A DNA stretch of 24,471 nt, from positions 1 through 24,471 of IMG/VR virus record IMGVR_UViG_3300011013_002877; one strand, 5' to 3'. Positions 7,459 through 15,289 of the stretch are shown here, piece after piece. Within the stretch, counting starts at the first letter, position 1; each line of letters begins with the position of its first letter. Below the pieces are notes generated by a model that was given only the letters and a program-made list of their open reading frames with translations, did no database searches and was not told the origin of the DNA. Both the position numbers and the translations under genes were made by a program. The DNA comes from a virus.

Positions 7459-8337
7459 TTAAGATATATCAAATTTATACAACATTTTTTCGAGAGGGTC
7501 TGATGTGCTTAAAGCATTTTCAGTAATAGCATAACTGTTAAAGTTAAAGACTGCATTTTGTCCATTTTTTGGATTGACCGCTGTTTTTATTGTGTGAAAA
7601 TACGGACTCATAATCAAAGATGACTGACCAGGTATATCAGATTTTATGCCAACGTATGCAGTCGAGCTAGTATTATCAGGATTTAAGTAAAATTTTGTTC
7701 TTGAGTTAGAACCTAAAAACAGTCCCCTTTCAGTTTCATTCTCGATTACTCTGTTTGATATCGCTAATACACTAGCAGCTGCTTTTGTTGGAAGTATAAC
7801 AAATGAGTCGAGTGATTTAAATGAGTGTGAATTTATCTTCATTATTAATTCCGCAGCTCTTTGTTGTACTTCAAATGTAGTGGTTTCTGCATTACCCTGA
7901 TCTGTTAATGACAGGGACGGTGTTGCAGTGCACATAGTATTTAATTTTGATATTAATTTAATATTTTCATTTGTTGAACTGATTCCGCTAAATACTTTAC
8001 CGAGATACTCAGTTATTGATTTACCATATTGTCTTTGAAGGTCTTGTAGTGTTTCGGTTGTGAATCCAGTATCTTCAATTGGGTCTTCACCTACAACGAC
8101 TTCGTTTCGGAAAAGTTTTATCTTTTTTTTACCAGGAAATGCCGGGTCGTCAACATAAGCTAACGCAAATGTCGCCGCCGTTGGGCCATGTACTGGGGCC
8201 ACTTCACATACTTGATACGCCAGAGAATTATAATACTTTTGTTCAATCATAGTATTTACAATTTCATCTGTATTATCTATTTGAATGTCTTCTGCTAATA
8301 TCTTTTTTGAGTTTTCTTTAAGGAAATCTATATTCAT
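7459..8337 (-). CDS. Short T4 gp23/gp24-type capsid protein
   Basis: A 292-aa protein with the landmarks of the T4 major-capsid family (HK97 fold). AYQVCEVAPVHGPTAATFAL at about 40-59 corresponds to the T4 'V-x-P-M-T-G-P-T-G-x-x-F-A-L' block. Near the C-terminus, AYVGIKSD, then LIMSPYF and AVNPKNGQNAVFNFNSYAI match T4's 'VGYKG...YYAPYV...DPKNFQPVMGFKTRYGI' segments. T4 gp23 has 521 and gp24 has 427 residues, so this is a much-shortened form lacking insertions. A possible prohead-protease site (ILAE, residues 13-16) is present. ATG 8337 has AGTAGG upstream and an exact late-promoter box 19 nt before it. It lies outside any visible head gene cluster. It could be the phage's main capsid protein or a second, vertex-type paralogue. 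Confidence 0.75.
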   Translation of the reverse strand: MNIDFLKENSKKILAEDIQIDNTDEIVNTMIEQKYYNSLAYQVCEVAPVHGPTAATFALAYVDDPAFPGKKKIKLFRNEVVVGEDPIEDTGFTTETLQDLQRQYGKSITEYLGKVFSGISSTNENIKLISKLNTMCTATPSLSLTDQGNAETTTFEVQQRAAELIMKINSHSFKSLDSFVILPTKAAASVLAISNRVIENETERGLFLGSNSRTKFYLNPDNTSSTAYVGIKSDIPGQSSLIMSPYFHTIKTAVNPKNGQNAVFNFNSYAITENALSTSDPLEKMLYKFDIS

Positions 8338-8356
8338 CGGTTACCTACTTTTTAAA

Positions 8357-8364
8357 TATTTATA
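8357..8364 (-). promoter_or_regulatory. T4-type late promoter of the capsid-like gene
   Basis: An exact TATAAATA on the minus strand, 19 nt upstream of ATG 8337, with a Shine-Dalgarno (AGTAGG) between. T4 late promoters need only this -10-like box plus the gp55/gp33/gp45 machinery. A late promoter fits a virion gene. Confidence 0.75.
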
Positions 8365-8394
8365 TTTCTTATACAATGTATTTGAGCGAGTTTG

Positions 8395-9063
8395 TTAAGA
8401 GTTGTTAAAACACATGTCTTTATAACCACACCAATCACATAATTTTTGTGTTTTTTTCTCAAAAATTTCATCGTTTTCAATATCTCTTATACTGTGTATA
8501 AGTTCTTTTTTGTACTCCTGTATGTATTTTCTTTCAAATACTATAGAATTATCCAAATTATGTTCAACATATATAAACATTGCTTTAATTTTGTCAATAT
8601 CAGGATTCTTGTAAAAAAGATAAAGTGCATAAAATAACAACTGATTAAAATCCTGATATTTTATGTCTTTGTACTTACCTGTTTTCCAATCAACAACAAC
8701 TATACCGTTATCAACGTATGCGTAGTAGTCTATGTATCCACGAAATATTGTTCCTTCTTTATAACTTACTGGTAGTAGTTCGTCGTTAAAACCAATAGCA
8801 GTCTCCGAAAAATGTTTAATATCTAAAAGAGATTTATATTTAGTTTCTAAGAAAGTTTCAAATACTTCTCTATATTCCGACACGAGTGAATTCGTACTTT
8901 TAGCTGGGTAACTTTCTAACATACTGTGAATACATGTTCCCTTTAACAAAGGAGTCATATCATTGATAGGCTCTTTTATTTTTTGTATGTATTTGTACTT
9001 AAATTTTCTCGCACACTGTTTATATGTGGAAATTTTTGAAAAACTGTACGGCCCGTATTTCAT
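8395..9063 (-). CDS. PD-(D/E)XK nuclease, Cas4/RecB-like with iron-sulfur cysteines
   Basis: A 222-aa protein. It has the N-terminal SFSKISTYKQCARKFKYKY signature, GTCIHSMLE with His46, the metal site GYIDYY (Asp112) and VVVDWKTGK (Asp125, Lys127), and a QLLFYALYL helix with Gln141 (QxxxY-type). Cysteines at 17, 209, 212 and 218 have the spacing of the 4Fe-4S cluster of Cas4/AddB nucleases. It probably acts as a single-stranded DNA exonuclease in recombination or end processing. ATG 9063 directly follows the stop of the preceding gene (TAAATG), and no separate ribosome site is seen, so translational coupling is likely. There is no CRISPR array or other cas gene here, so it should be read as a phage recombination nuclease rather than an adaptation protein. 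Confidence 0.85.
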   Translation of the reverse strand: MKYGPYSFSKISTYKQCARKFKYKYIQKIKEPINDMTPLLKGTCIHSMLESYPAKSTNSLVSEYREVFETFLETKYKSLLDIKHFSETAIGFNDELLPVSYKEGTIFRGYIDYYAYVDNGIVVVDWKTGKYKDIKYQDFNQLLFYALYLFYKNPDIDKIKAMFIYVEHNLDNSIVFERKYIQEYKKELIHSIRDIENDEIFEKKTQKLCDWCGYKDMCFNNS

Positions 9064-9354
9064 TTATGATTTCGATACTAAAATAGCGATTTGGTCTTGA
9101 ATGTCTTGGTTGGCTTCCATTTTTTCAAGGATAATCTCTTCTTCTAATATTGAACCTGGGTCTTTTTTAGCTTTTGATTTTAAGGTATTGATAACTCTAT
9201 TTACTGCGTTAACAGCAATACCTTGTTCTTTGTAGTTTTCCTTGATTTCTTTAATTTCTTCTTGTATTGCTTTTATTTGTATTTGTTTTTCAAGAATTGC
9301 GAGTGCAAAATCATAACTTGTTTTCATAACTTCTTCTGTGCTTCTAATTTCCAT
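9064..9354 (-). CDS. Small helical protein, possibly GapR/DUF2312-like DNA-binding
   Basis: 96 residues from ATG 9354, behind AAAGGAATAATCA. It is almost entirely alpha-helical and coiled-coil in character. The pattern of an E/K-rich helix (IKAIQEEIKEIKENYKEQGI) followed by VNAVNRVINTLKSK vaguely resembles GapR-type (DUF2312) nucleoid proteins, in which a coiled coil precedes a short DNA-contacting helix. I am not confident of that family. It lies between thioredoxin and the Cas4-like nuclease, with no intergenic space on the nuclease side. The shared transcript suggests a DNA-metabolism accessory role. Confidence 0.55.
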   Translation of the reverse strand: MEIRSTEEVMKTSYDFALAILEKQIQIKAIQEEIKEIKENYKEQGIAVNAVNRVINTLKSKAKKDPGSILEEEIILEKMEANQDIQDQIAILVSKS

Positions 9355-9365
9355 TGATTATTCCT

Positions 9366-9680
9366 TTAAATATTAATTTCATCGATAAGCGCTTGTTTTG
9401 ATACTGCGCCGACTATTTTGTGTTTTATTTCACCGTCTTTAAATATAAAAAATGTTGGAATCGCCCGAGTGTCATATTTCACAGCCAAATCATGGTCTTG
9501 TTCAATATCTACCTCACAAATTTTTACATTAATTCCACCGTACATTTCGGCTAATTCGTTCAAAACTGGAGTCATTTGTCTACATGGTCCACACCAAGAC
9601 GCGCCGAACTTTACTAGTGTAATGCCTGTTGATATCACTGTGTCAAAATCTTTAGATGTTAACATTTTACACTTAACCAT
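9366..9680 (-). CDS. Thioredoxin
   Basis: A 104-aa cytosolic thioredoxin with the redox active site SWCGPCRQM at about residues 28-36, the buried Asp-equivalent strand VKFGAS, the cis-proline segment AIPTFFIFKDG and the closing GAVSKQAL helix. Length and order are those of a canonical single-domain thioredoxin. It could donate electrons to a phage ribonucleotide reductase or act as a protein-folding or polymerase accessory; none of these partners is in the window. ATG 9680 follows AAAAGGAATAATTA and overlaps the end of the upstream gene by 8 bases. Confidence 0.95.
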   Translation of the reverse strand: MVKCKMLTSKDFDTVISTGITLVKFGASWCGPCRQMTPVLNELAEMYGGINVKICEVDIEQDHDLAVKYDTRAIPTFFIFKDGEIKHKIVGAVSKQALIDEINI

Positions 9681-10095
9681 TAATTATTCCTTTTATTTCG
9701 TTAACATAATCGTTGTATTCGTCTAAATCATTAAAATCCGCGTATATAAATTTAGACGTTAACCTGTGTTCTTTATTATATCCCGCACTAGTAACACTAT
9801 GTGAAAGATTAAAGATTACTCTTTTTAAACTATCTACAAACTTAATAACTGATATGTGATTTTTGTTTATAAGAACACCATTCGCTTTTATGAAATTCTT
9901 TTTCACATAATCATGATTTAAGATATTGGTTATATTGTTGTGACTGTATGCATAATAGCTGATCAGCCTCTTTTCTCCGTTACTGTTAATCTCAGCGACG
10001 CAACTTAAATCCAACGCCAATTTATCTGGCAAAATATTAATACTCGAAACATGTTCGAGATTAACTAATTTGTCATCTGCTTCTACAAATATCAT
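9673..10095 (-). CDS. Unknown protein with two related beta-rich halves
   Basis: About 140 residues. Two in-frame ATGs lie six bases apart. The second (10095) is preferred because AAGG then has normal spacing; the first would touch the ribosome site. The sequence shows an internal similarity: LVNLEHVSSINILPDKLALD near the N-terminus and VLINKNHISVIKFVDSLKRV in the second half, each a 'v-N-x-x-H/n-I/V-S-x-I-x' beta pattern. This suggests a duplicated small beta unit. No catalytic motif or membrane segment is seen, and no family is recognised. It overlaps the thioredoxin start and follows primase. Confidence 0.6.
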   Translation of the reverse strand: MIFVEADDKLVNLEHVSSINILPDKLALDLSCVAEINSNGEKRLISYYAYSHNNITNILNHDYVKKNFIKANGVLINKNHISVIKFVDSLKRVIFNLSHSVTSAGYNKEHRLTSKFIYADFNDLDEYNDYVNEIKGIING

Positions 10096-10141
10096 TTCCA
10101 TCCTTTTTATTAATTATATAATTTTTTTGTTTAAAATCACC

Positions 10142-11224
10142 TTAAAGTTTGAGTTTTAAGCGAGTTATTGCTGATATTCCTTTATATATATTAGATTTAA
10201 TCATATGTGATATATCTAATTCTGGGTGATTCAGTTTTAACTCGTTAAAATCTTTTTCTTTATAATTGTTTGGCATAATAAAGACTTTATAACCTAACTT
10301 AGCATAATTAATACTTGTCTGAATACCAGTTTTATCGTTATCTAAGCAAAACACAGGATCCTTTAACTCTTTTAGTCTATCCTCTGATAATTTTGCACCT
10401 AGATTTGCAATGATATTATCTAGACCGGTACTGATACCATCAAATATTGCTTCAAATATATAAGTTGTTTTTATTTTATCTATACTAAACCAATTCCACA
10501 CTTTATACCCTGTTGTGCTAACAAAAGTAATGAATTTTTTTTCTTTTATACTTCGACTATAAAAACCATACATTAGATTATTTTTATATAGTGGAATAAC
10601 TAAAAAATCTTTTATTTTATATGTTGTGTTATTTATAGATATGTCAGTATTTGCAACAAACCAATTATCCTGAGGGCTTATTTTTCTATTTTTTAAATAT
10701 TTTATGTATTCATCGGTAAGGGGTGAAAAAAATTGTGATAAGTCATACAATAATGGTGTTTTTAAATCCTCTGTTGTTTCAGGTTTTGCAATCTCAGAAT
10801 CTGTAAAATCAAAAGTTTCAGACTTGGCAATCTCAGAATCTGTAAAATCAAAAGTTTCAGACTTGGCAATCTCAGAATCTGTAAAATCAAAAGTTTTATT
10901 TAATTCTGAGATAGGTTTAAGAGTTTTTAGCGAAGTCATTTTTTGTTGAAAAACTTCTCTCTTATATTGTGGTAAAAGATTGGGGTAAAAATCTCGAAGA
11001 AATGTGTACATTGTTTTACCTTCACAAGGGCACCCTGCGTTAAAACATGATACAAAATCAGTATCCGCACCATCTTTAGTATAAAGGTTTAAACGTTTAA
11101 CATTTTTTCTAGTTTTAGAGTCACCACAAATAGGGCATCTGCATGCTACTACATTATCTGTTTCTTTGTATTCACTTGCATTAGTAGCGAGTTTAAAATA
11201 CTTGACTGATCTAGGGTCTAACAT
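10142..11224 (-). CDS. DNA primase, T4 gp61/DnaG type
   Basis: A 360-aa primase that lays down RNA primers for lagging-strand synthesis, in T4 as partner of the gp41 helicase (not in this window). It has an N-terminal zinc-binding domain (CRCPICGDS, about 28-36, with a second cysteine set CFNAGCPCEG at 60-69). The Toprim fold follows, with YIFEAIFDG (Glu258) and FCLDNDKTG (Asp295, Asp297) for metal binding, then KDFNE near 324-328. Length is close to T4 gp61 (342 aa). The linker between zinc and catalytic domains holds three identical or near-identical 13-residue units (FDFTDSEIAKSET), which explains the extra length. ATG 11224 has AAAAAGG upstream with six-base spacing. Confidence 0.9.
   Translation of the reverse strand: MLDPRSVKYFKLATNASEYKETDNVVACRCPICGDSKTRKNVKRLNLYTKDGADTDFVSCFNAGCPCEGKTMYTFLRDFYPNLLPQYKREVFQQKMTSLKTLKPISELNKTFDFTDSEIAKSETFDFTDSEIAKSETFDFTDSEIAKPETTEDLKTPLLYDLSQFFSPLTDEYIKYLKNRKISPQDNWFVANTDISINNTTYKIKDFLVIPLYKNNLMYGFYSRSIKEKKFITFVSTTGYKVWNWFSIDKIKTTYIFEAIFDGISTGLDNIIANLGAKLSEDRLKELKDPVFCLDNDKTGIQTSINYAKLGYKVFIMPNNYKEKDFNELKLNHPELDISHMIKSNIYKGISAITRLKLKL
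10778..10894. repeat. 39-bp x 3 in-frame tandem repeat in primase
   Basis: Three adjacent copies with exact 39-bp period encode TFDFTDSEIAKSE-type units (primase residues 111-149). Copies differ only at a few bases at the ends, implying a recent expansion. The repeats lie in the linker and are acidic. Copy number may vary between strains. Confidence 0.9.
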
Positions 11225-11281
11225 TTTTTACCTTTTTCAATTTATATAACACCTTTTCTATAGAAGCATATATCTAAAAAT

Positions 11282-12556
11282 CTACCAACCACAATTTGTT
11301 ATATCTAGTTCCACGTGTGACTCGAAAACTTTTGGTAATTTTGGTTTTATTCCACCCAAATTAGCTTTATCTAAATATTTCATGAACTCTTCTTCATTAT
11401 ATGTAGTTTTACAGCTTTTATACTCCATAATAATATTTTTTCGAATATAATCAGGTATGCCTTCTTCCATAACCAGTGCAAAATTCCTGTCGTAGTGTTC
11501 TTTGTACAACTCATGTTCATTTAAAAATAGTTCTACTCTTTCTTTAACACTTTTTGCATCTGGTTTGATATTTAATATATGTTCTTTTAAATCATTAATC
11601 TTCGATTGTATTTCTTTTCGTTTTGTTTTATCTGTAATGATTTTCTTTTCAGCTCGGAGTAATTTTATTTCCTCATTGATACTATCTTTTTGTTTTTTTA
11701 CAAAATATTCCCCAGTGATAATTTTTTTAACATCACTTGGTCCAAAACGTTTATTCTTGTAAATATCTAAACCAATGTCTTCACCCTTTTTGTTGTAGTT
11801 TTTAATATCATATGAGTCTATAATATCTTGCAATACATCTCTTGGGAGTTTCTTGAATGCTTTTACCGTTAAAGGTATTTTTGTGTTATTTTTAAAGTTA
11901 TAATCTTGTATGTGTTTTATAAAATTTTCACTAAATTCTGTAAAATCAGTTACTTTTGGCACGTTGTCACTGACATCACCAGTAAAAACATGTTCAAATA
12001 TCCACTCGTCCATGGTCGAATGTTTCGTTTCTGGATAAATCCATTTTTTTGTTAATGTGCTGTATTGTTTAACATTTGGTGAGCGTTGAGATTGTATAAA
12101 ATCTTTATCTGGTGAAAGTATCAACACACCATCATAAGAATATTCTTTTGCGAGCACTAATATAATATCATCAGCTTCTGCACGATTTACATAAACACAT
12201 TTCCATGGGGTATTTTTTTGAATTTGTTCAAATAATTCATTGGTGTACTTATAAACTTCTTTGTAATTAATAAGGTTATCGCTTTTATCTCTTGCGATTT
12301 TTCTAGATAATTTATAATTTGGCCAAATATCTCTACGCCAATATGCTTTTTTGTAATCATCGAAGCATATGACCATTTCGCCGTACTCTTTATATTTAAG
12401 TTGTATATCTATCAATTCAGACATAATATAATAAAGAGTTAGGCCTATAAAATCTTCTGTTACATATTTACCGTCTTTTTTTCGTATATTAGAAGCATCT
12501 TTTGTACTACCAAAAATCATTCGATGTAGTATAGAGCTTATATCTACTAATATCAT
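11282..12556 (-). CDS. rnh: RNase H / 5'-3' FEN-type nuclease (T4 Rnh family)
   Basis: A 424-aa protein of the T4 RNase H family, which removes RNA primers and adjacent DNA from Okazaki fragments. It shows ILVDISSILHRM at the N-terminus (first metal Asp4), FDDYKKAYWRRDIWPNYK, AEADDIILVLA and ILSPDKDF (metal-binding acidic clusters), and GDVSDNVPKV (helix-hairpin-helix-like region). T4's enzyme has 305 residues; here about 120 extra residues lie in the C-terminal half, including a charged coiled-coil stretch (EEIKLLRAEKKIITD...). ATG 12556 follows AAAGGATATAA. It lies directly downstream of gp32, as rnh lies near gene 32 in T4. A hairpin terminator separates the two. Confidence 0.9.
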   Translation of the reverse strand: MILVDISSILHRMIFGSTKDASNIRKKDGKYVTEDFIGLTLYYIMSELIDIQLKYKEYGEMVICFDDYKKAYWRRDIWPNYKLSRKIARDKSDNLINYKEVYKYTNELFEQIQKNTPWKCVYVNRAEADDIILVLAKEYSYDGVLILSPDKDFIQSQRSPNVKQYSTLTKKWIYPETKHSTMDEWIFEHVFTGDVSDNVPKVTDFTEFSENFIKHIQDYNFKNNTKIPLTVKAFKKLPRDVLQDIIDSYDIKNYNKKGEDIGLDIYKNKRFGPSDVKKIITGEYFVKKQKDSINEEIKLLRAEKKIITDKTKRKEIQSKINDLKEHILNIKPDAKSVKERVELFLNEHELYKEHYDRNFALVMEEGIPDYIRKNIIMEYKSCKTTYNEEEFMKYLDKANLGGIKPKLPKVFESHVELDITNCGW

Positions 12557-12569
12557 TTATATCCTTTAT

Positions 12570-12593
12570 AAACAACACCCGAAGGTGTTGTTT
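12570..12593 (-). terminator. UUCG-loop hairpin terminator after gene 32
   Basis: Read on the minus strand, AAACAACACC-TTCG-GGTGTTGTTT forms a 10-bp stem with the very stable UUCG tetraloop, starting 3 bases after the gp32 stop. A short U-rich tract follows. On the plus strand a TTTTTGTT tract also follows, so it may act in both directions. T4 gene 32 also ends in a strong terminator. The next gene's ribosome site lies just past it, so read-through must supply rnh. Confidence 0.75.
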
Positions 12594-12596
12594 TTG

Positions 12597-13529
12597 TTAT
12601 ACGAGACCTTGTAAGATGCTGTCTAAATCATCATCTTTTGGTTTTGATGCTTGAGGAGTTTCAGCCTTAACTGTTTCTTGAGTTTCAGCCTTAACTGTTT
12701 CTTGAGAAGTTGTAGCTTGAGAAGATGTTTCTGCAACAGGTTTTGCTTGAGGAGCTGCTGAATCATCCATGTCTTGGAATGTCACTCTTTTAAAATCTTG
12801 TACTAATGTTTCATAGCTGTCAAAAGCTTCTGGTTTTAACAAATCACTTAATTTATAAGTATTTTCCTTGATATCTTTGATAGCTTCTTCAACAGAATTA
12901 TAAATTGATGTTTCTTCGGCTACCACTTCTGATGCATCGTAGTTGATTTGGCCATTTGAGCCTTTTTGTGCAACCAGTCTAAAGCTGTTACCTTTAAGAG
13001 GATTGTAAAGTTGTTTTGGGGTTTTACCAAGGGCGATATCTTGTTCAGATGGGTTAAGAGCTTTTTCGAGTTTATTACGCATAGCACCACTCATCTCATA
13101 TAAAAAGATTTTGCCTTCATTTTCAGGGTTTGCTGGGTCTTTTAAAATTTTGATGTTTGTTACATATCGAATGCTTCTTGAAAATGGTTTAGAACCTTCT
13201 TTGTCGCCTGAATTCCATCTTTTGGCCCACTCTTCTTGAAATGGACAAGGTAATCCGATAGTAGCTGGTGAAAATTTGTTCACAAATCTTTTTTTATCAC
13301 CTTTTGTGATAGTGGTTACAATTTTTTGCATCTCTATGATTATTCTTTTTTCCGAATCTGGTAAAAAACGAATCAAAGCTGCACCATTACCATTTTTATC
13401 TTTTGAAAGCATATAGAAGCGCTCATCTCTTTTAAATCTTGTTTGCTTTGCGAATGGGTCGCTTCCGATCGCATCTTTTAAAGCGTCAAAATTAAAGTCA
13501 TCTACTGTCAAGTTGTCTTTTTCTGTCAT
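12597..13529 (-). CDS. 32: Single-stranded DNA-binding protein, T4 gp32-like
   Basis: 310 residues (T4 gp32 has 301). The core shows GNGAALIRFLP at about 47-57, RYVTNIKILKDPANPENEGKIF at about 121-142 (T4: 'VKDPAAPENEGKVF'), GNSFRLVAQ, a YDAS strand and a final acidic tail (DDDLDSILQGLV), which in T4 recruits replication partners. The zinc subdomain is degenerate: T4 uses His64 and Cys77/87/90, but here the corresponding IGLPCPFQEEW has only one Cys (95). The low-complexity linker (about 265-300) contains a doubled ETVKAET unit. The ATG at 13529 follows AAAAAAGGAAAAAAC. A 101-nt leader with possible structure precedes it. Confidence 0.9.
   Translation of the reverse strand: MTEKDNLTVDDFNFDALKDAIGSDPFAKQTRFKRDERFYMLSKDKNGNGAALIRFLPDSEKRIIIEMQKIVTTITKGDKKRFVNKFSPATIGLPCPFQEEWAKRWNSGDKEGSKPFSRSIRYVTNIKILKDPANPENEGKIFLYEMSGAMRNKLEKALNPSEQDIALGKTPKQLYNPLKGNSFRLVAQKGSNGQINYDASEVVAEETSIYNSVEEAIKDIKENTYKLSDLLKPEAFDSYETLVQDFKRVTFQDMDDSAAPQAKPVAETSSQATTSQETVKAETQETVKAETPQASKPKDDDLDSILQGLV
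12658..12705. repeat. 24-bp x 2 tandem repeat in the gp32 linker
   Basis: Two exact adjacent copies of GTTTCAGCCTTAACTG+TTTCTTGA (24 bp) encode the repeated ETVKAET-type unit of the flexible linker before the acidic tail. Linker length is probably free to vary. Confidence 0.8.
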
Positions 13530-13645
13530 GTTTTTTCCTTTTTTAGTCTCTTTGGACTTTTTCTATAATTCAAATCTGGACTATATTGTCGAACTGTTCA
13601 CTAAACCGTTTAACGTCTCGAGGGACGATATCATTTATATTTATA
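13530..13645 (-). promoter_or_regulatory. gp32 leader with candidate late promoter and structured RNA
   Basis: On the minus strand an exact TATAAATA box (13645-13638) lies in the last codons of the endonuclease gene, 108 nt before the gp32 ATG. The leader then holds a short CGTC-CCTCGA-GACG hairpin, further self-complementary pieces (GTTAAACGGTTTAGTGAAC, GACAATATAGTC) and finally an A-rich, unstructured ribosome site. T4 gp32 represses its own translation by binding from a leader pseudoknot into an unstructured A/U-rich ribosome site. The layout here is compatible with that, but the fold is not proven. Confidence 0.45.
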
Positions 13646-15277
13646 TATTCCACCTCCACAATCGTAAATTTTTCGGTATTTTCTGGGATTCTCGGGTTTT
13701 TCTTTTAACTCAAGTTTAGGTGTGTTAGGTAAAAAATAAAAAAGTTTAGGCTTAACATAGTGACTAAACTTGAACCCTAGTTTTTCATATTCTGAGCCAT
13801 CCGACCATCTTCTATCAGCATAACTAGTGATTTCATCTGGCTTAAAGGTATTTTTGAAAAAATCAAATATTTTTGAAAATTCAGCTACAATACCTAATTT
13901 ATTACACATTCTTGTTAGTTCAAAATTATTGTTTAAATATCTAAAAGTCATAACTTGAATTAAGTCATCCAATCTATATAAACCAATATGTATATCTGAT
14001 TCTACATAACCCATGAGATGATTATTTTCAAGAAATGTTTCAGCTTCCTTGGAAGATATCTCTTTCACAGTACATTTATCGACGTTTGTTGGTGATATTA
14101 TACCCAAATTTTGATTAATAATTTGTTTCCAAATATCTTTTTTATAAATCCACTCGTTTTCAAATATATGTAGCAAATGAATACCTTTGTTTTCACACAT
14201 TTCTGTTTTTATGAGATGTTTATTAGGATCTTCTTTAGATGCGTTATCAAATTTTTCATATTTTGATTCACCAAACGAGTGGTACATTAACCCATCATAT
14301 TCTATTGCGAGATTACCAACCCTCAAGTCAAGTTCTAAGGGATATATAGACCTTCTGTCATTTTGTATTCCATCTCCAATAAATCTATAAATCTCTTCTT
14401 CTGCTTTCGATCTGATAGGTTTACATCTTGGACACCCTGTTCCTTTTAAGTGATTATTAGGAGTTACTCTAAAATCACCATGCTCTTTACATGTGATATA
14501 GACGTCGTCACAACTTCTTTTGTACACAACATTATCATATGTGTAAGTATCACCAAATATTTTTCTTGATTTCTCGATGAAAAGTTCAGTCGTGTATTTA
14601 TTATCATGCATTTCTGTTCTTCTCTCTTTATCACACATTTTACACGCGTGTTTACCTGTTATAAAACTGGCTTTTGCAATTTTATTTTGAGTACAATGTT
14701 TGGTACACACATAAGATACTTTACCATCTTTGATTTCAAGGTCATCATAACACTCTGGGTAGTTGAATTCTTTTCGAATTTTTATAATCCGTTCTTTTTC
14801 TTTTGTGTATCTTTCTAGTTTATAACACTCTGGACACCCTTTACCTTTTTTGTGTTTGTATGCTTTTATATTAAAATCACCATGTATTTTACATGTGACT
14901 ATGATGTAGTTATCACGACCAGTGTAAACAGTCTTTTCGTATGAATATTTTAGATGCTCGAAATTACCAGAATCTTTCAAATATTTTAAGTTATCTGATG
15001 AACTTTTAGTTGTATTTAAACCATGTACTTCACGGCACTGTCGGATAAACTCGTCAGTGCTCATAAGCATATTGTAATCGTCTCTGCGAAAACCACACTT
15101 TGGACAACCGTAGTAAATATGGTCATTTGGACGTTGCCAAAAAGAACCATGTTCCGGGCAAATTATCTCTATCTTTGTTTGTGAATTGACATATATTGCA
15201 TTAGAATAGTCGTATTTGTTACCATGTTTTTCTTTAAATTTTACTACAGCGTCTTCAAGTGTATATTTTTTCGCCAT
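13631..15277 (-). CDS. Free-standing Vsr-like (EDxHD) homing endonuclease with zinc-ribbon repeats
   Basis: A 548-aa protein. The N-terminal half carries four related DNA-binding-type zinc ribbons of the DUF723 kind: C40-P-E-H43...C58-P-K-C61; C129...H132...C148...C151; a divergent one around C191-C215; and C263...H266...C282...C285. The nuclease domain begins at about 292 (AEEEIYRFI), with PLELDLRV (Asp317), LAIEYDGLMYHSF (Glu326, Asp328, His333) and LLHIFENEW, the pattern of very-short-patch-repair-like EDxHD homing endonucleases, often annotated Hef-like in phages. The C-terminal region (about 400-548) is the family's extra domain. It sits 12 bases after the clamp gene with only a poor ribosome site, and ends in the gp32 leader. 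Such a gene inserted between essential genes fits homing. Confidence 0.85.
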   Translation of the reverse strand: MAKKYTLEDAVVKFKEKHGNKYDYSNAIYVNSQTKIEIICPEHGSFWQRPNDHIYYGCPKCGFRRDDYNMLMSTDEFIRQCREVHGLNTTKSSSDNLKYLKDSGNFEHLKYSYEKTVYTGRDNYIIVTCKIHGDFNIKAYKHKKGKGCPECYKLERYTKEKERIIKIRKEFNYPECYDDLEIKDGKVSYVCTKHCTQNKIAKASFITGKHACKMCDKERRTEMHDNKYTTELFIEKSRKIFGDTYTYDNVVYKRSCDDVYITCKEHGDFRVTPNNHLKGTGCPRCKPIRSKAEEEIYRFIGDGIQNDRRSIYPLELDLRVGNLAIEYDGLMYHSFGESKYEKFDNASKEDPNKHLIKTEMCENKGIHLLHIFENEWIYKKDIWKQIINQNLGIISPTNVDKCTVKEISSKEAETFLENNHLMGYVESDIHIGLYRLDDLIQVMTFRYLNNNFELTRMCNKLGIVAEFSKIFDFFKNTFKPDEITSYADRRWSDGSEYEKLGFKFSHYVKPKLFYFLPNTPKLELKEKPENPRKYRKIYDCGGGIYKYK

Positions 15278-15289
15278 ACATATCTAAAA

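Noticed and set aside
8395-9063. Cas4-like nuclease as evidence for a CRISPR system
   Set aside because: No repeat-spacer array or cas1/cas2-like gene is in the window; Cas4-like nucleases are common in phage recombination modules.
11225-11281. Possible T4 middle (MotA-type) promoter before primase: TGCTTCTA, 12 bases, TATATAA on the minus strand
   Set aside because: A single degenerate match in AT-rich DNA with no motA seen and no second example; not enough to list as a feature.
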